DNA of 64,000 nucleotides. Source: an uncultured Dorea sp. GTDB taxonomy: Bacteria; Bacillota; Clostridia; Lachnospirales; Lachnospiraceae. The notes beneath the pieces are model-generated. The model saw only the letters and a program-made list of their open reading frames with translations. It made no database searches and was not told the origin of the DNA. The DNA is taken from contig CAMBRQ010000002.1 of the NCBI GenBank assembly GCA_945870325.1, positions 95,139-159,138 of the forward strand, read 5' to 3'. The translations under genes were made by a program, and so were the position numbers. Shown here in pieces: positions 9,707 to 18,455 of this stretch (its first letter is position 1; each line of letters starts with the position of its first letter).

Positions 9707-10440
9707 TGGAAACTACGGATATGAAGATTACGATTGGCCACCTCTATCCCGATCTTCTGAATCTGTACGGCGATCGCGGCAATATTGCGTGCATGATGCA
9801 GCGCTGCATCTGGCGCGGTATTGCGGCAGATACGATTGAATTCAATACTGGAGATGAGATTGATTTCTCCAAGTTGGATATTGTACTATTAGGCGGTGGT
9901 TCAGACCGGGAGCAGGCAATTGTATGCCGCAATCTCCTGGAGATACAAGAGCAGTTTAAAGAATATGTAGAAAATAATGGCGTAGTGATCGCGGTCTGCG
10001 GAGGATACCAGCTTCTGGGTAAATACTATAAGACAGATGCCGGCATGATCGAAGGCTTGAGTCTGGTAGATATCTATACAGAGCAGGAAGAAGGCAGACT
10101 GATTGATAATATCGTTCTAAAAAGTGATCTGGTAGATATGCCAGTGGTAGGCTTCGAGAATCACGGAGGAAGGACTTATCTGAATGGCAATCAGCCTTTT
10201 GGCAAGGTATTGTATGGTTCAGGCAACGATGGTAAGAGCGGATATGAAGGTGTGGTCTATAAGAATGTGATCGGAACCTATCTGCACGGACCTCTCCTTC
10301 CGAAGAATCCACAAGTGTGTGATTATCTGATTCAGAAAGCGCTGGAGAGAAAATACGGTCCGGTTCAGTTAGGTCCCTTAGATGACCGCCAGGAAAATGC
10401 GGCAAATGAATATATTTATCGAAGATTTGTAAAAGAATAA
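9706..10440 (+). CDS. gatD: Lipid II isoglutaminyl synthase, glutamine amidotransferase subunit GatD
   Basis: A 244-residue class I (CobB/CobQ-like) glutamine amidotransferase. The catalytic cysteine is predicted at C98 in AVCGGYQLLGKYY, and the histidine lies in IGTYLHGPLLPKNP. It hydrolyses glutamine and channels ammonia to MurT. The frame is open further upstream, but the ATG overlapping the murT stop, with GGAGG at 9691-9695, is the right start (METTDMKITIGHLYPD). A hairpin terminator follows the stop within 10 bases. Confidence 0.95.
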   Translation: METTDMKITIGHLYPDLLNLYGDRGNIACMMQRCIWRGIAADTIEFNTGDEIDFSKLDIVLLGGGSDREQAIVCRNLLEIQEQFKEYVENNGVVIAVCGGYQLLGKYYKTDAGMIEGLSLVDIYTEQEEGRLIDNIVLKSDLVDMPVVGFENHGGRTYLNGNQPFGKVLYGSGNDGKSGYEGVVYKNVIGTYLHGPLLPKNPQVCDYLIQKALERKYGPVQLGPLDDRQENAANEYIYRRFVKE

Positions 10441-10446
10441 AGAAAT

Positions 10447-10484
10447 AGAACAGGCAGTCGTTACCGATGTGCCTGTTCTTTATC
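10447..10484. terminator. Terminator hairpin between convergent gatD and XRE gene
   Basis: AGAACAGGCA (10447-10456) pairs perfectly with TGCCTGTTCT (10470-10479), followed by TTAT. The hairpin overlaps the last codons of the leftward XRE gene, so it probably serves both strands. Confidence 0.7.
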
Positions 10485-10823
10485 GCCTAATTCCAGAAGA
10501 TGCGCAATTCTCAGCAGATCTTTCTGCGAGTCAGGTGCAAGGTGCATATAGATTGATGCAAGACGCTTCAGGTCAGAAGGGGTCTTGGAATCGCAAGGCT
10601 CAATCGTGATATCAAAAGTAGGATCGCCGCTAAGAAGGTAATCTACGCTTACATGGAACAGACGGGCGAGTGCCAATAATTTTTCATAGGAGGGCTGACG
10701 TTGTTTGGTCTCATAACCGGCAACGGTTGATCGGGAGACGTTTAGATATTGGGCGACGTCTTCCTGCGTCATTTTGTTTTTTTCGCGCAACTCTTTTAAT
10801 CTCTCGGCAAACCCTAATTCCAT
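10461..10823 (-). CDS. XRE-family transcriptional repressor
   Basis: A 120-residue protein with an N-terminal helix-turn-helix of the Cro/CI type (residues about 8-62: RLKELREKNKMTQEDVAQYL ... VSRSTVAGYETKQRQPSYEKL) and a short C-terminal helical region. It should bind DNA as a dimer. AAGGAGG lies at good spacing before the ATG. The inverted repeat at 10848-10864, which overlaps its own extended -10 (TGGTAAAAT on the minus strand), is a likely autoregulatory operator. The divergent small gene at 10949 could be a second target. Confidence 0.85.
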   Translation of the reverse strand: MELGFAERLKELREKNKMTQEDVAQYLNVSRSTVAGYETKQRQPSYEKLLALARLFHVSVDYLLSGDPTFDITIEPCDSKTPSDLKRLASIYMHLAPDSQKDLLRIAHLLELGDKEQAHR

Positions 10824-10847
10824 AGCACTTATCCTCCTTAGTTAGTT

Positions 10848-10864
10848 TTGGTATATTTTACCAA
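10848..10864 (-). promoter_or_regulatory. Probable XRE operator overlapping a -10 element
   Basis: Perfect inverted repeat TTGGTA-N5-TACCAA. On the minus strand it covers the extended -10 TGGTAAAAT of the XRE gene. A second, looser pair, AAAGTGC (10886-10892) and GCACTTT (10912-10918), lies in the same divergent region. Confidence 0.5.
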
Positions 10865-10948
10865 TTGTGGCGATTAAGAACATGAAAAGTGCTGATATTC
10901 AACTTGTAGTGGCACTTTGGAACAGTAAAAAAAGGGTAGAAAGGAAGT

Positions 10949-11188
10949 ATGCAGATGAGACAGGATCGATTTAAGATGGAACGGGAAGGACTTGTAGAGG
11001 AAGGACAGGAAGTTGAGATCAGTGAAAGGAGTGCCGTTACGGGACAATATACTTATCTGGTGGAGCCGTCCATTGCGATGTCTGGTATCTACAGAACCAG
11101 CCAGAGAATCAAAGCGCGTAAGGGAATCATCCGAAAGATCGAAAAGACGGATAAGGGATTCTATCTGCTGGTGGAGACGGAAGAATAG
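10949..11188 (+). CDS. Small conserved-looking protein, unknown
   Basis: A 79-residue charged protein (MQMRQDRFKMEREGLVEEG start) with predicted beta strands (YTYLVEPSIAMSG, GIIRKIEKTDKGFYLLVE), no membrane segment and no recognised family. GAAAGGA lies just before the ATG; a second in-frame ATG at 10955 is possible. It stands alone between the XRE repressor, which is divergent, and a promoter at 11202. Its divergent layout suggests control by the XRE protein. Confidence 0.6.
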   Translation: MQMRQDRFKMEREGLVEEGQEVEISERSAVTGQYTYLVEPSIAMSGIYRTSQRIKARKGIIRKIEKTDKGFYLLVETEE

Positions 11189-11201
11189 TAAGTGTTAGCC
11201 G

Positions 11202-11230
11202 TTGACACCGAAGAGAAAAGCACCTATAAT
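11202..11230 (+). promoter_or_regulatory. Consensus sigma-A promoter
   Basis: TTGACA (11202-11207), exactly 17 bases, TATAAT (11225-11230): a perfect match at both boxes, 41 bases before the start of the gene at 11272. Confidence 0.9.
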
Positions 11231-11271
11231 TTAAGACGAAGCATAAAATAAAAGCGAGAGGAACTGGATAG

Positions 11272-11733
11272 ATGATAATTGCGAAGAATGATGAAGTGAA
11301 AAGAAGTAAGATCTGGAGGATTGTTACAACTGTTTCATCTGTCCTGATTATAATCATAGCGATATATCTTTTGACGAAGTTATTTATGACGAATCCATTG
11401 GAAGGTAACTGGACGGATGAGGACGGGAATCTGAGTATTTCGATCGGCCGTAATGGTACGGCGACGGTAACGCTTCCGGAGGTGGGAGAAGCAGCAGAGG
11501 TTGCTGTTCCTATGAATTATACTCTGGATAGGGATGCCAAGACGATCACGATTACAGCGAAAGATACGGATTTTCAGAGCATGGCAGAGGAGTCGGACGG
11601 ACAGTATACGGAAGGGGCGCTTAAGAATGCTCTTGATTCTGTGATCACGACATTCGATTATAGTGTGGATCAGGAACAGTTGACGCTTACGGAACGTGAA
11701 TATGGCGAACAGATGATATTAATAAAAGAGTAA
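11272..11733 (+). CDS. Membrane-anchored extracytoplasmic protein, unknown
   Basis: A 153-residue protein with a short basic N terminus, one membrane helix (about residues 18-40) and a soluble domain beginning NPLEGNWTDEDGNLSISIG. The GNW...DGN...I pattern and alternating strands resemble small lipocalin/DUF5640-like beta domains exported by Lachnospiraceae, but the family is uncertain. It is transcribed from a perfect consensus promoter and closed by its own terminator, so it is a highly expressed single-gene unit by design. Confidence 0.65.
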   Translation: MIIAKNDEVKRSKIWRIVTTVSSVLIIIIAIYLLTKLFMTNPLEGNWTDEDGNLSISIGRNGTATVTLPEVGEAAEVAVPMNYTLDRDAKTITITAKDTDFQSMAEESDGQYTEGALKNALDSVITTFDYSVDQEQLTLTEREYGEQMILIKE

Positions 11734-11742
11734 TAAAGAACA

Positions 11743-11783
11743 CCCCTCTATCGAAGCAAGGTGACGGATAGAGGGGATTTTTA
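11743..11783 (+). terminator. Rho-independent terminator
   Basis: CCCCTCTATC (11743-11752) pairs with GATAGAGGGG (11767-11776), followed by ATTTTTAT. It separates the gene at 11272 from ispG. Confidence 0.9.
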
Positions 11784-11830
11784 TCTTGGAAATGATATTC
11801 AATGTGCATGAAGAGAGGAGAGGTAAAACG

Positions 11831-12886
11831 ATGTGGAGAGATGAGACGAAGAAGATTCAGATAGGTAATGTATGGATCGGAGGAGGAAACCCGGTTGCGA
11901 TTCAGTCTATGACTAACACGAAGACAGAAGATGTTGATGCAACAGTGGCACAGATACTGGAACTTGAGAAAGCGGGATGTGAGATTATAAGATGTGCAGT
12001 TCCGACCATGGAGGCTGCCTTGGCTTTGGCAAAGATCAAAGAGAGGATTCATATTCCGTTGGTGGCAGATATTCATTTTGACTACCGGCTGGCGATTGCG
12101 GCGATTGAGAACGGGGCAGATAAGATCCGGATCAATCCGGGAAATATCGGAGATGAGAGCCGCGTACAAGCAGTGGTGGATAAAGCGAAAGAATATCAGG
12201 TGCCGATCCGGGTGGGAGTGAACAGCGGATCTTTAGAGAAGCCTCTGGTAGAGCGATATGGCGGCGTGACAGCAGAAGGGTTAGTGGAGAGCGCTTTGGA
12301 TAAGGTACACATGATCGAACGGATGGGCTATGATAATCTGGTGGTAAGTATTAAGTCTTCGGATGTTATGATGTGTGTAAGAGCGCATGAATTAATCGCT
12401 AAGGAATGTCCATATCCGTTACATGTGGGTATTACGGAGTCAGGTACATTGCTGGCAGGGAATATCAAGTCATCAATCGGGTTGGGCTTAATCTTGAATC
12501 AGGGAATTGGTGATACGATCCGCGTGTCACTGACTGGCGAACCGGTAGAAGAGATCAAATCTGCCAAATTAATTCTTAAGACACTGGGGTTAAGAAAAGG
12601 CGGAATTGAAGTAGTATCCTGCCCGACTTGTGGAAGAACGAAGATCGATCTGATCGGGCTTGCGAATCAGGTAGAGCAGATGGTGGCAGATATTCCGTTG
12701 GATATCAAGGTTGCAGTCATGGGATGTGTTGTAAATGGTCCCGGAGAAGCCAAGGAAGCAGATATCGGTATCGCAGGTGGTATCGGGGAGGGGCTTTTGA
12801 TTAAAAAAGGCAAGATTGTTAAGAAAGTAAAAGAAGACCAGTTATTAGAGACATTGAGACAGGAGTTGTTACACTGGAATGAGTAA
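11831..12886 (+). CDS. ispG: 4-hydroxy-3-methylbut-2-en-1-yl diphosphate synthase (IspG/GcpE)
   Basis: A 351-residue enzyme of the MEP isoprenoid pathway that converts MEcPP to HMBPP using a [4Fe-4S] cluster. It opens with the usual TIM-barrel region (GGGNPVAIQSMTNTKTEDV) and ends with the cluster-binding part containing CPTCGRT and CVVNGPGEAKEADIGIAGG. The longer frame starting at 11786 is rejected because the ATG at 11831 follows GAGAGGAGAGG and begins at the conserved N terminus. The usual clostridial partners dxr and rseP are not upstream. Its end overlaps polC by 8 bases. Confidence 0.95.
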   Translation: MWRDETKKIQIGNVWIGGGNPVAIQSMTNTKTEDVDATVAQILELEKAGCEIIRCAVPTMEAALALAKIKERIHIPLVADIHFDYRLAIAAIENGADKIRINPGNIGDESRVQAVVDKAKEYQVPIRVGVNSGSLEKPLVERYGGVTAEGLVESALDKVHMIERMGYDNLVVSIKSSDVMMCVRAHELIAKECPYPLHVGITESGTLLAGNIKSSIGLGLILNQGIGDTIRVSLTGEPVEEIKSAKLILKTLGLRKGGIEVVSCPTCGRTKIDLIGLANQVEQMVADIPLDIKVAVMGCVVNGPGEAKEADIGIAGGIGEGLLIKKGKIVKKVKEDQLLETLRQELLHWNE

Positions 12887-15800
12887 GCCATTCTTTGAAG
12901 TATTTCCGACATTAAAGGTGAATAGTGAGATAAAGATGCTGTTTGAAGACGTGGAAGTCAGCAAGGTCACGACGAATTCAGACAGGGACTTTATCAAAGT
13001 GCATCTGTACAGCAGGCATCTGATTCAGAAAAAAGATGTATACGAGGTTGAAAGAATGCTCAAAGAGCAGTTATTCGGACGCAGCCGTATCCAGATAGAG
13101 GTAAAAGAGCAGTATGATCTGTCGGAACAGTACACGCCTGAGAATCTGATGAATGAGTATTTTGACAGTTTTCTTCTGGAACTGAATCAGAGAAGCGTAG
13201 TGGAGCGCAGTATGCTTCAAGGTTCTAGTTATGAATTCGAAGAAGGGAATATCCTATGCCTGAAGTTAAAAGATTCCATTGTTGCACAGGGCAAGAAGGA
13301 GGCGCTCTCTACATATCTTACGGATGTGTTCGACAAGAGATTCGGTCGTCAGATAGAAGTGCGGGTACTATATGAGAAGCCGAAGGAAAGTAAGTTAATG
13401 TATAACGACGTAAGATTGCAGCAGGAAGTAGATGCCATATTAGAGCAGGTGGAAGCCGCCCGGGAAGAGAAGGCACTGAAGAAGAAAATGCAGGAGGAAA
13501 AAGAAGACTCCGGCAAGAAATCATCTGATCAGACTCCGGCAAAAGTTTCAGAGAAGGCTGCGAAGACTTCGGCGAATGAGAAGACCAGCAAGAAGTCTAA
13601 TTTTGGCAATGGCAAAAAGGATCGATTCTCCTATACGAAACGCAGTTCTGATGATCCGAATCTGATATATGGACGTGACTTTGAGGGAGAGACGATTGAA
13701 CTGAAAACGGTTGTAGGAGAGATGGGAGAGATCATCATCCGTGGGAAGATTATTAGCTTTGATACCCGCGAGATTCGTAATGAGAAGACGATCGTTATGT
13801 TTGCCGTAACGGATTTTACAGATACGATTATGGTGAAGATGTTCGTAAGGAACGAACAATTACCCGATATTCTGGCAGATATAAAACCGGGGGCATTCTT
13901 AAGAATCAAGGGAGTTACGGCAATCGATAAGTTCGACAGGGAACTGACGATAGCGTCCGTTGTGGGAATTAAGAAGATCAGTGATTTTACGGAATCGAGG
14001 AAAGATACCTATCCGGAGAAGCGGGTGGAACTGCATTGCCATACCAAGATGAGTGATATGGACGGTGTCAGCGAGGTCAAAGATCTGTTAAAACGTGCTC
14101 ATTCATGGGGACATAAGGCACTTGCGATTACCGATCATGGAGTCGTGCAGGCGTTCCCGGATGCGAATCATTTTATGGAGACGCTTGATAAGGATGATCC
14201 ATTCAAAGTAATCTATGGTGTGGAAGGATATCTGGTGGATGATCTGACAGATGTAGCTGTTAACGAGAAGGGACAGACACTGGATGATACTCACGTCGTA
14301 TTCGACCTTGAGACGACCGGATTCAGTCCGGTGAAGGATAAGATTATCGAGATCGGGGCGGTAAAGGTAGAGCGGGGCAAGATTACGGAGAAGTTCAGCA
14401 CTTTTGTGAATCCGAAGATACCGATTCCGTTCCAGATTACCCAGTTGACCAGTATTACCGATCAGATGGTCATCAATGCACCGGATATTGAGACAGTCCT
14501 GCCGCAGTTTCTGGAGTTCATAGGAGATGCAGTTTTGGTTGCGCATAATGCGTCTTTTGACGTAAGTTTTATTGAGCAGAATTGCAGATATCAGGATATC
14601 GTGCCGGATTTCACATCTGTGGATACCGTAGCGATGGCAAGGATATTATTGCCTACTTTATCAAAGTTTAAATTGAACGTTGTAGCGAATGCCTTGCATA
14701 TATCTTTGGAAAATCATCACAGAGCGGTAGATGATGCGGGAGCAACTGCGGAGATCTTCGTGAAGTTTGTAGAAATGTTAAAAGACAGGAATATTAACAA
14801 TCTGACAAAACTGAACCGATTTGGCTCGAATAATGCCAATATGGTTCGCAAACTGCCATCTTACCATGTGATCATCCTTGCACGTAATGAAGTGGGAAGA
14901 GTGAACCTCTATACATTGATCTCCAAATCTCATCTGGAGTATTTCGGGCGTCAGCCGAGGATTCCGAAGAGTGAATTGTCCAAGTACCGGGAGGGACTGA
15001 TTGTAGGAAGCGCCTGTGAAGCAGGCGAATTATATCAGGCGATCCTGAATGACAAATCAGAGGAACGAATTGCCAAGATCGTGAATTTCTATGACTATCT
15101 GGAGATACAGCCGCTTGGGAATAATCGGTTTATGATAGCCAGCGACCGGATTAGCAAGGTAAATGATGAGGAAGACTTAAAGAATATTAACCGGAAGATT
15201 ATAGAATTAGGCGAGCGGTTCAATAAACCGGTGGTTGGAACCTGTGATGTACATTTTATGGATCCGGATGATGAAGTGTACCGCAGGATCATCATGGCAG
15301 GGAAAGGCTTCTCAGACGCAGATGAGCAGGCACCGCTGTATCTGCGTACGACAGAAGAGATGCTGGAGGAATTCGAGTATCTTGGTTCTGCCAAAGCAAA
15401 AGAGATCGTCATAGATAATCCGAACAAGATCGCAGATATGGTGGAGCGAATCACGCCTGTACGTCCGGACAAATGTCCGCCGGTAATCCCTGATTCGGAT
15501 AAGACGCTTCGTGAAATCTGCTATCAGAAGGCGCACTCCATGTATGGAAAGGATCTGCCGCCGGTTGTTACAGAACGATTGGAGCGAGAATTGAACTCGA
15601 TCATATCCAATGGTTTTGCCGTAATGTATATTATTGCACAGAAACTGGTGTGGAAATCTAACGAGGACGGATATCTGGTTGGATCTCGTGGTTCTGTCGG
15701 CTCATCATTCGTAGCGACGATGGCAGGTATCACAGAGGTCAATCCCTTAAGTCCGCATTATTACTGTAAGAAATGTCATTACAGCGATTTTGACTCCGAT

Positions 15801-17432
15801 GAGGTGAGAGCATTTGCCGGAGGCTGCGGATGGGATATGCCGGATAAGTTGTGTCCGGTTTGTGGGGAGAAACTGGTAAAAGACGGATTCGACATCCCAT
15901 TCGAGACATTCCTGGGATTCAAAGGAAATAAGGAGCCGGATATTGACCTTAATTTCTCCGGAGACTATCAGAGTAATGCTCATAAGTATACGGAAGTTAT
16001 CTTTGGCGCAGGGCAGACTTATCGTGCAGGAACCATTGGAACGCTGGCGGATAAGACTGCATTTGGGTATGTGAAGAATTATTTTGAAGAGCGTGGTCAA
16101 GGCAAACGAAAATGCGAGATTGACAGGATCGTTCTCGGGTGTACCGGAATCCGCAGAAGTACCGGTCAGCATCCGGGGGGAATCATCGTACTTCCTCTTG
16201 GTGAGGAGATTAACTCTTTTACTCCGGTACAGCATCCGGCGAATGATATGACGACAGATATTGTGACGACACATTTTGATTACCACTCCATTGATCATAA
16301 CCTTTTGAAACTTGATATTCTGGGTCATGATGATCCGACGATGATCAAGACGCTGGAAGAATATATCAGTTCCCCGGCGATGGAGAATGAATATAATGAA
16401 ACGGATAACAAATTCGTTGCCACTAAGATTCCGCTGGATGATAAAGGAGTCATATCCCTGTTTCATGATACCTCTGCGCTTGGCATTAAGCCTGATGATA
16501 TCGGTGGCTGCCCGGTAGGATGTCTGGGAATCCCGGAATTCGGAACAGATTTCGTTATTCAGATGGTTGTGGATACGAAGCCTCAGACCCTGTCTGACTT
16601 GATCCGTATCTCTGGTCTGTCCCATGGTACGGATGTATGGCTGAACAATGCCCAGGAGTTGATCCGAAGCGGCAAAGCAACCATCTCAACTGCAATCTGT
16701 ACCCGTGATGATATCATGACATATCTTATTAACAAGGGAATGGACAGTGAGGAATCCTTTACCATTATGGAGCGTGTGCGTAAAGGAACGGTAGCAAAAG
16801 GGAAATGCAAAGAGTGGCCGGAATTTAAAAAAGATATGGCGGAGCATGACGTGCCGGATTGGTATATCTGGTCCTGCGAAAAGATTAAGTACATGTTTCC
16901 GAAAGCCCATGCGGCGGCATATGTTATGATGGCATACCGGATCGCATACTGTAAGATTAATTATCCTCTGGCATATTACGGGGCTTATTTTGGAATTCGT
17001 GCGGATGCATTCTCCTATGAGATCATGTGTCAGGGAAAAGAAAAATTACAGTATTATATTGACGACTATACGAAACGGTCAGATTCTCTGAGTAAAAAAG
17101 AGCAGGATACCATGAAGGATATGAGAATCGTGCAGGAGATGTATGCAAGAGGCTTCGAGTTCGAGCCGATGGATATCTATAAGGCGAAGGCGACCAAATT
17201 CCTGATTATAGATGGGAAACTTATGCCGCCATTCAGCAGTATTGACGGAATGGGTGAGAAGGCGGCTGAAGCGGTAGAAGAAGCGTCCAAAGATGGACCA
17301 TACCTGTCTCTTGATGACTTTAGACAGAGGACGAAGGCGAGTAAGACGGTGATTGATTATATGGCGGAACTGGGCATTCTGGCAGGACTTCCGGAGTCGA
17401 ACCAGTTGTCGCTGTTTGATTTTGCTATGTAA
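12879..17432 (+). CDS. polC: DNA polymerase III, PolC-type alpha subunit
   Basis: The 1517-residue main replicase of low-GC Gram-positives. Order of domains: N-terminal region, a Lys/Glu/Ser-rich linker at about residues 190-250, an OB domain, a PHP domain split by the proofreading exonuclease (VELHCHTKMSDMDGVSEVK; then VVFDLETTGFSP with D and E metal ligands; HHRAVDDAGATAEIF), and palm/fingers with EPDIDLNFSGDYQ. Cysteine-rich CKKCHYSDFD and CPVCGEK form the zinc motif. It is somewhat longer than the Bacillus protein, mainly because of the linker. It starts inside the 3' end of ispG. Confidence 0.97.
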   Translation: MSKPFFEVFPTLKVNSEIKMLFEDVEVSKVTTNSDRDFIKVHLYSRHLIQKKDVYEVERMLKEQLFGRSRIQIEVKEQYDLSEQYTPENLMNEYFDSFLLELNQRSVVERSMLQGSSYEFEEGNILCLKLKDSIVAQGKKEALSTYLTDVFDKRFGRQIEVRVLYEKPKESKLMYNDVRLQQEVDAILEQVEAAREEKALKKKMQEEKEDSGKKSSDQTPAKVSEKAAKTSANEKTSKKSNFGNGKKDRFSYTKRSSDDPNLIYGRDFEGETIELKTVVGEMGEIIIRGKIISFDTREIRNEKTIVMFAVTDFTDTIMVKMFVRNEQLPDILADIKPGAFLRIKGVTAIDKFDRELTIASVVGIKKISDFTESRKDTYPEKRVELHCHTKMSDMDGVSEVKDLLKRAHSWGHKALAITDHGVVQAFPDANHFMETLDKDDPFKVIYGVEGYLVDDLTDVAVNEKGQTLDDTHVVFDLETTGFSPVKDKIIEIGAVKVERGKITEKFSTFVNPKIPIPFQITQLTSITDQMVINAPDIETVLPQFLEFIGDAVLVAHNASFDVSFIEQNCRYQDIVPDFTSVDTVAMARILLPTLSKFKLNVVANALHISLENHHRAVDDAGATAEIFVKFVEMLKDRNINNLTKLNRFGSNNANMVRKLPSYHVIILARNEVGRVNLYTLISKSHLEYFGRQPRIPKSELSKYREGLIVGSACEAGELYQAILNDKSEERIAKIVNFYDYLEIQPLGNNRFMIASDRISKVNDEEDLKNINRKIIELGERFNKPVVGTCDVHFMDPDDEVYRRIIMAGKGFSDADEQAPLYLRTTEEMLEEFEYLGSAKAKEIVIDNPNKIADMVERITPVRPDKCPPVIPDSDKTLREICYQKAHSMYGKDLPPVVTERLERELNSIISNGFAVMYIIAQKLVWKSNEDGYLVGSRGSVGSSFVATMAGITEVNPLSPHYYCKKCHYSDFDSDEVRAFAGGCGWDMPDKLCPVCGEKLVKDGFDIPFETFLGFKGNKEPDIDLNFSGDYQSNAHKYTEVIFGAGQTYRAGTIGTLADKTAFGYVKNYFEERGQGKRKCEIDRIVLGCTGIRRSTGQHPGGIIVLPLGEEINSFTPVQHPANDMTTDIVTTHFDYHSIDHNLLKLDILGHDDPTMIKTLEEYISSPAMENEYNETDNKFVATKIPLDDKGVISLFHDTSALGIKPDDIGGCPVGCLGIPEFGTDFVIQMVVDTKPQTLSDLIRISGLSHGTDVWLNNAQELIRSGKATISTAICTRDDIMTYLINKGMDSEESFTIMERVRKGTVAKGKCKEWPEFKKDMAEHDVPDWYIWSCEKIKYMFPKAHAAAYVMMAYRIAYCKINYPLAYYGAYFGIRADAFSYEIMCQGKEKLQYYIDDYTKRSDSLSKKEQDTMKDMRIVQEMYARGFEFEPMDIYKAKATKFLIIDGKLMPPFSSIDGMGEKAAEAVEEASKDGPYLSLDDFRQRTKASKTVIDYMAELGILAGLPESNQLSLFDFAM

Positions 17433-17451
17433 AGAAATGAGGCGAGGAGAT

Positions 17452-18441
17452 ATGTGGCTTTTCTATACAATAGGTTCATCCTTCTTCGCTGGAATTACGG
17501 CAATTCTGGTGAAGATAGGTGTTGAAAATACGGATTCACACCTTCTGACAGCACTGCGTACGATCGTGGTGCTGATCTTTTCATGGATTATGGCTTTTAT
17601 TGTGGGTTCTCAGGATACACTATGGGAAGTATCGCCAAGGACGCTTTTGTTTCTGGGTATCTCCGGGGTGACAACTGGGGCATCCTGGATCTGTTATTTT
17701 CATGCATTGCAGATCGGGGATGTGAATAAAGTTGTCCCGATTGATAAGTCCAGCATCATCTTGACGATTCTTCTGGGAGTCATATTCCTTGGAGAGCCAA
17801 TGGATTTTCAGAAGGCGATATGCGTGATGCTGATTGCTGCGGGTACATTTCTGATGATTGAAAAAAAGAAGAATGAAAATGAGAAAAAGAAGGATGAGAA
17901 TGGGGAAAAGGCGCAGGATCAGAAAGCGGAAGAGCGCATGCGGGAAGAAGAGTACATGCAGGAAGAGTACATGCAGGAAGAGTGCATGCAGAAAGAGAAT
18001 GGCCAGCAGGATCACAACACAAAAACTGCGGTAATATATGCAATGTTATCAGCTGTTTTCGCGTCTTTAACGGCGATTTTAAGTAAGGTAGGGATTGTTG
18101 GAATTGAATCGAATCTGGGAACGGCAATCCGAACGATTGTCGTACTGTTCATGGCATGGCTGATCGTCCTGGTACAGGGAAAGCAGGAGCAGATCAGGGA
18201 CATCAGCAGAAAAAACTGGATATTCATTATTCTGTCCGGAGTTGCAACCGGAATGTCCTGGCTCTGTTATTACAGGGCCTTGCAGGATGGACCAGTTAGT
18301 GTGATCCAACCGATTGATAAATTAAGTATCCTGGTATCTGTTATATTTGCATATATTGTACTAGGAGAGAGACTGACCAGAAAGTCAGTGGCGGGGCTTG
18401 TGATGATTGTGGCAGGTACGCTGGGAATGGTAATTCTGTAG
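17452..18441 (+). CDS. EamA/DMT transporter made of two fused COG2510-like halves
   Basis: A 329-residue membrane protein. Residues about 1-138 and 190-329 are recognisable copies of one another: both contain TAILxKxG, a TAxRTIVVL segment, GxxTGxSWxCYxxAL and a PIDKxSI motif, in that order. Each half resembles the 140-residue single-domain COG2510 family rather than half of an ordinary DMT exporter. Between them is a very charged linker (Lys/Glu, then MQEE repeats). It probably exports or imports a small metabolite; the substrate is unknown. The start at 17452 has GAGGAGA close upstream and gives the conserved N terminus MWLFYTIGSS. It follows polC by 19 bases. Confidence 0.8.
   Translation: MWLFYTIGSSFFAGITAILVKIGVENTDSHLLTALRTIVVLIFSWIMAFIVGSQDTLWEVSPRTLLFLGISGVTTGASWICYFHALQIGDVNKVVPIDKSSIILTILLGVIFLGEPMDFQKAICVMLIAAGTFLMIEKKKNENEKKKDENGEKAQDQKAEERMREEEYMQEEYMQEECMQKENGQQDHNTKTAVIYAMLSAVFASLTAILSKVGIVGIESNLGTAIRTIVVLFMAWLIVLVQGKQEQIRDISRKNWIFIILSGVATGMSWLCYYRALQDGPVSVIQPIDKLSILVSVIFAYIVLGERLTRKSVAGLVMIVAGTLGMVIL
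17953..17997 (+). repeat. 15-bp tandem repeat inside the transporter linker
   Basis: Three adjacent 15-base units (TACATGCAGGAAGAG, the same again, then TGCATGCAGAAAGAG) encode (Y/C)MQ(E/K)E repeats in the cytoplasmic linker between the two transporter halves. In-frame units can expand or contract without breaking the gene. Confidence 0.9.
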
Positions 18442-18455
18442 GGAGGAAATGTAGC

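Noticed and set aside
15747..16625. 292-codon minus-strand frame inside polC
   Set aside because: It is the antisense shadow of a strongly conserved polymerase region. There is no ribosome site or known family.
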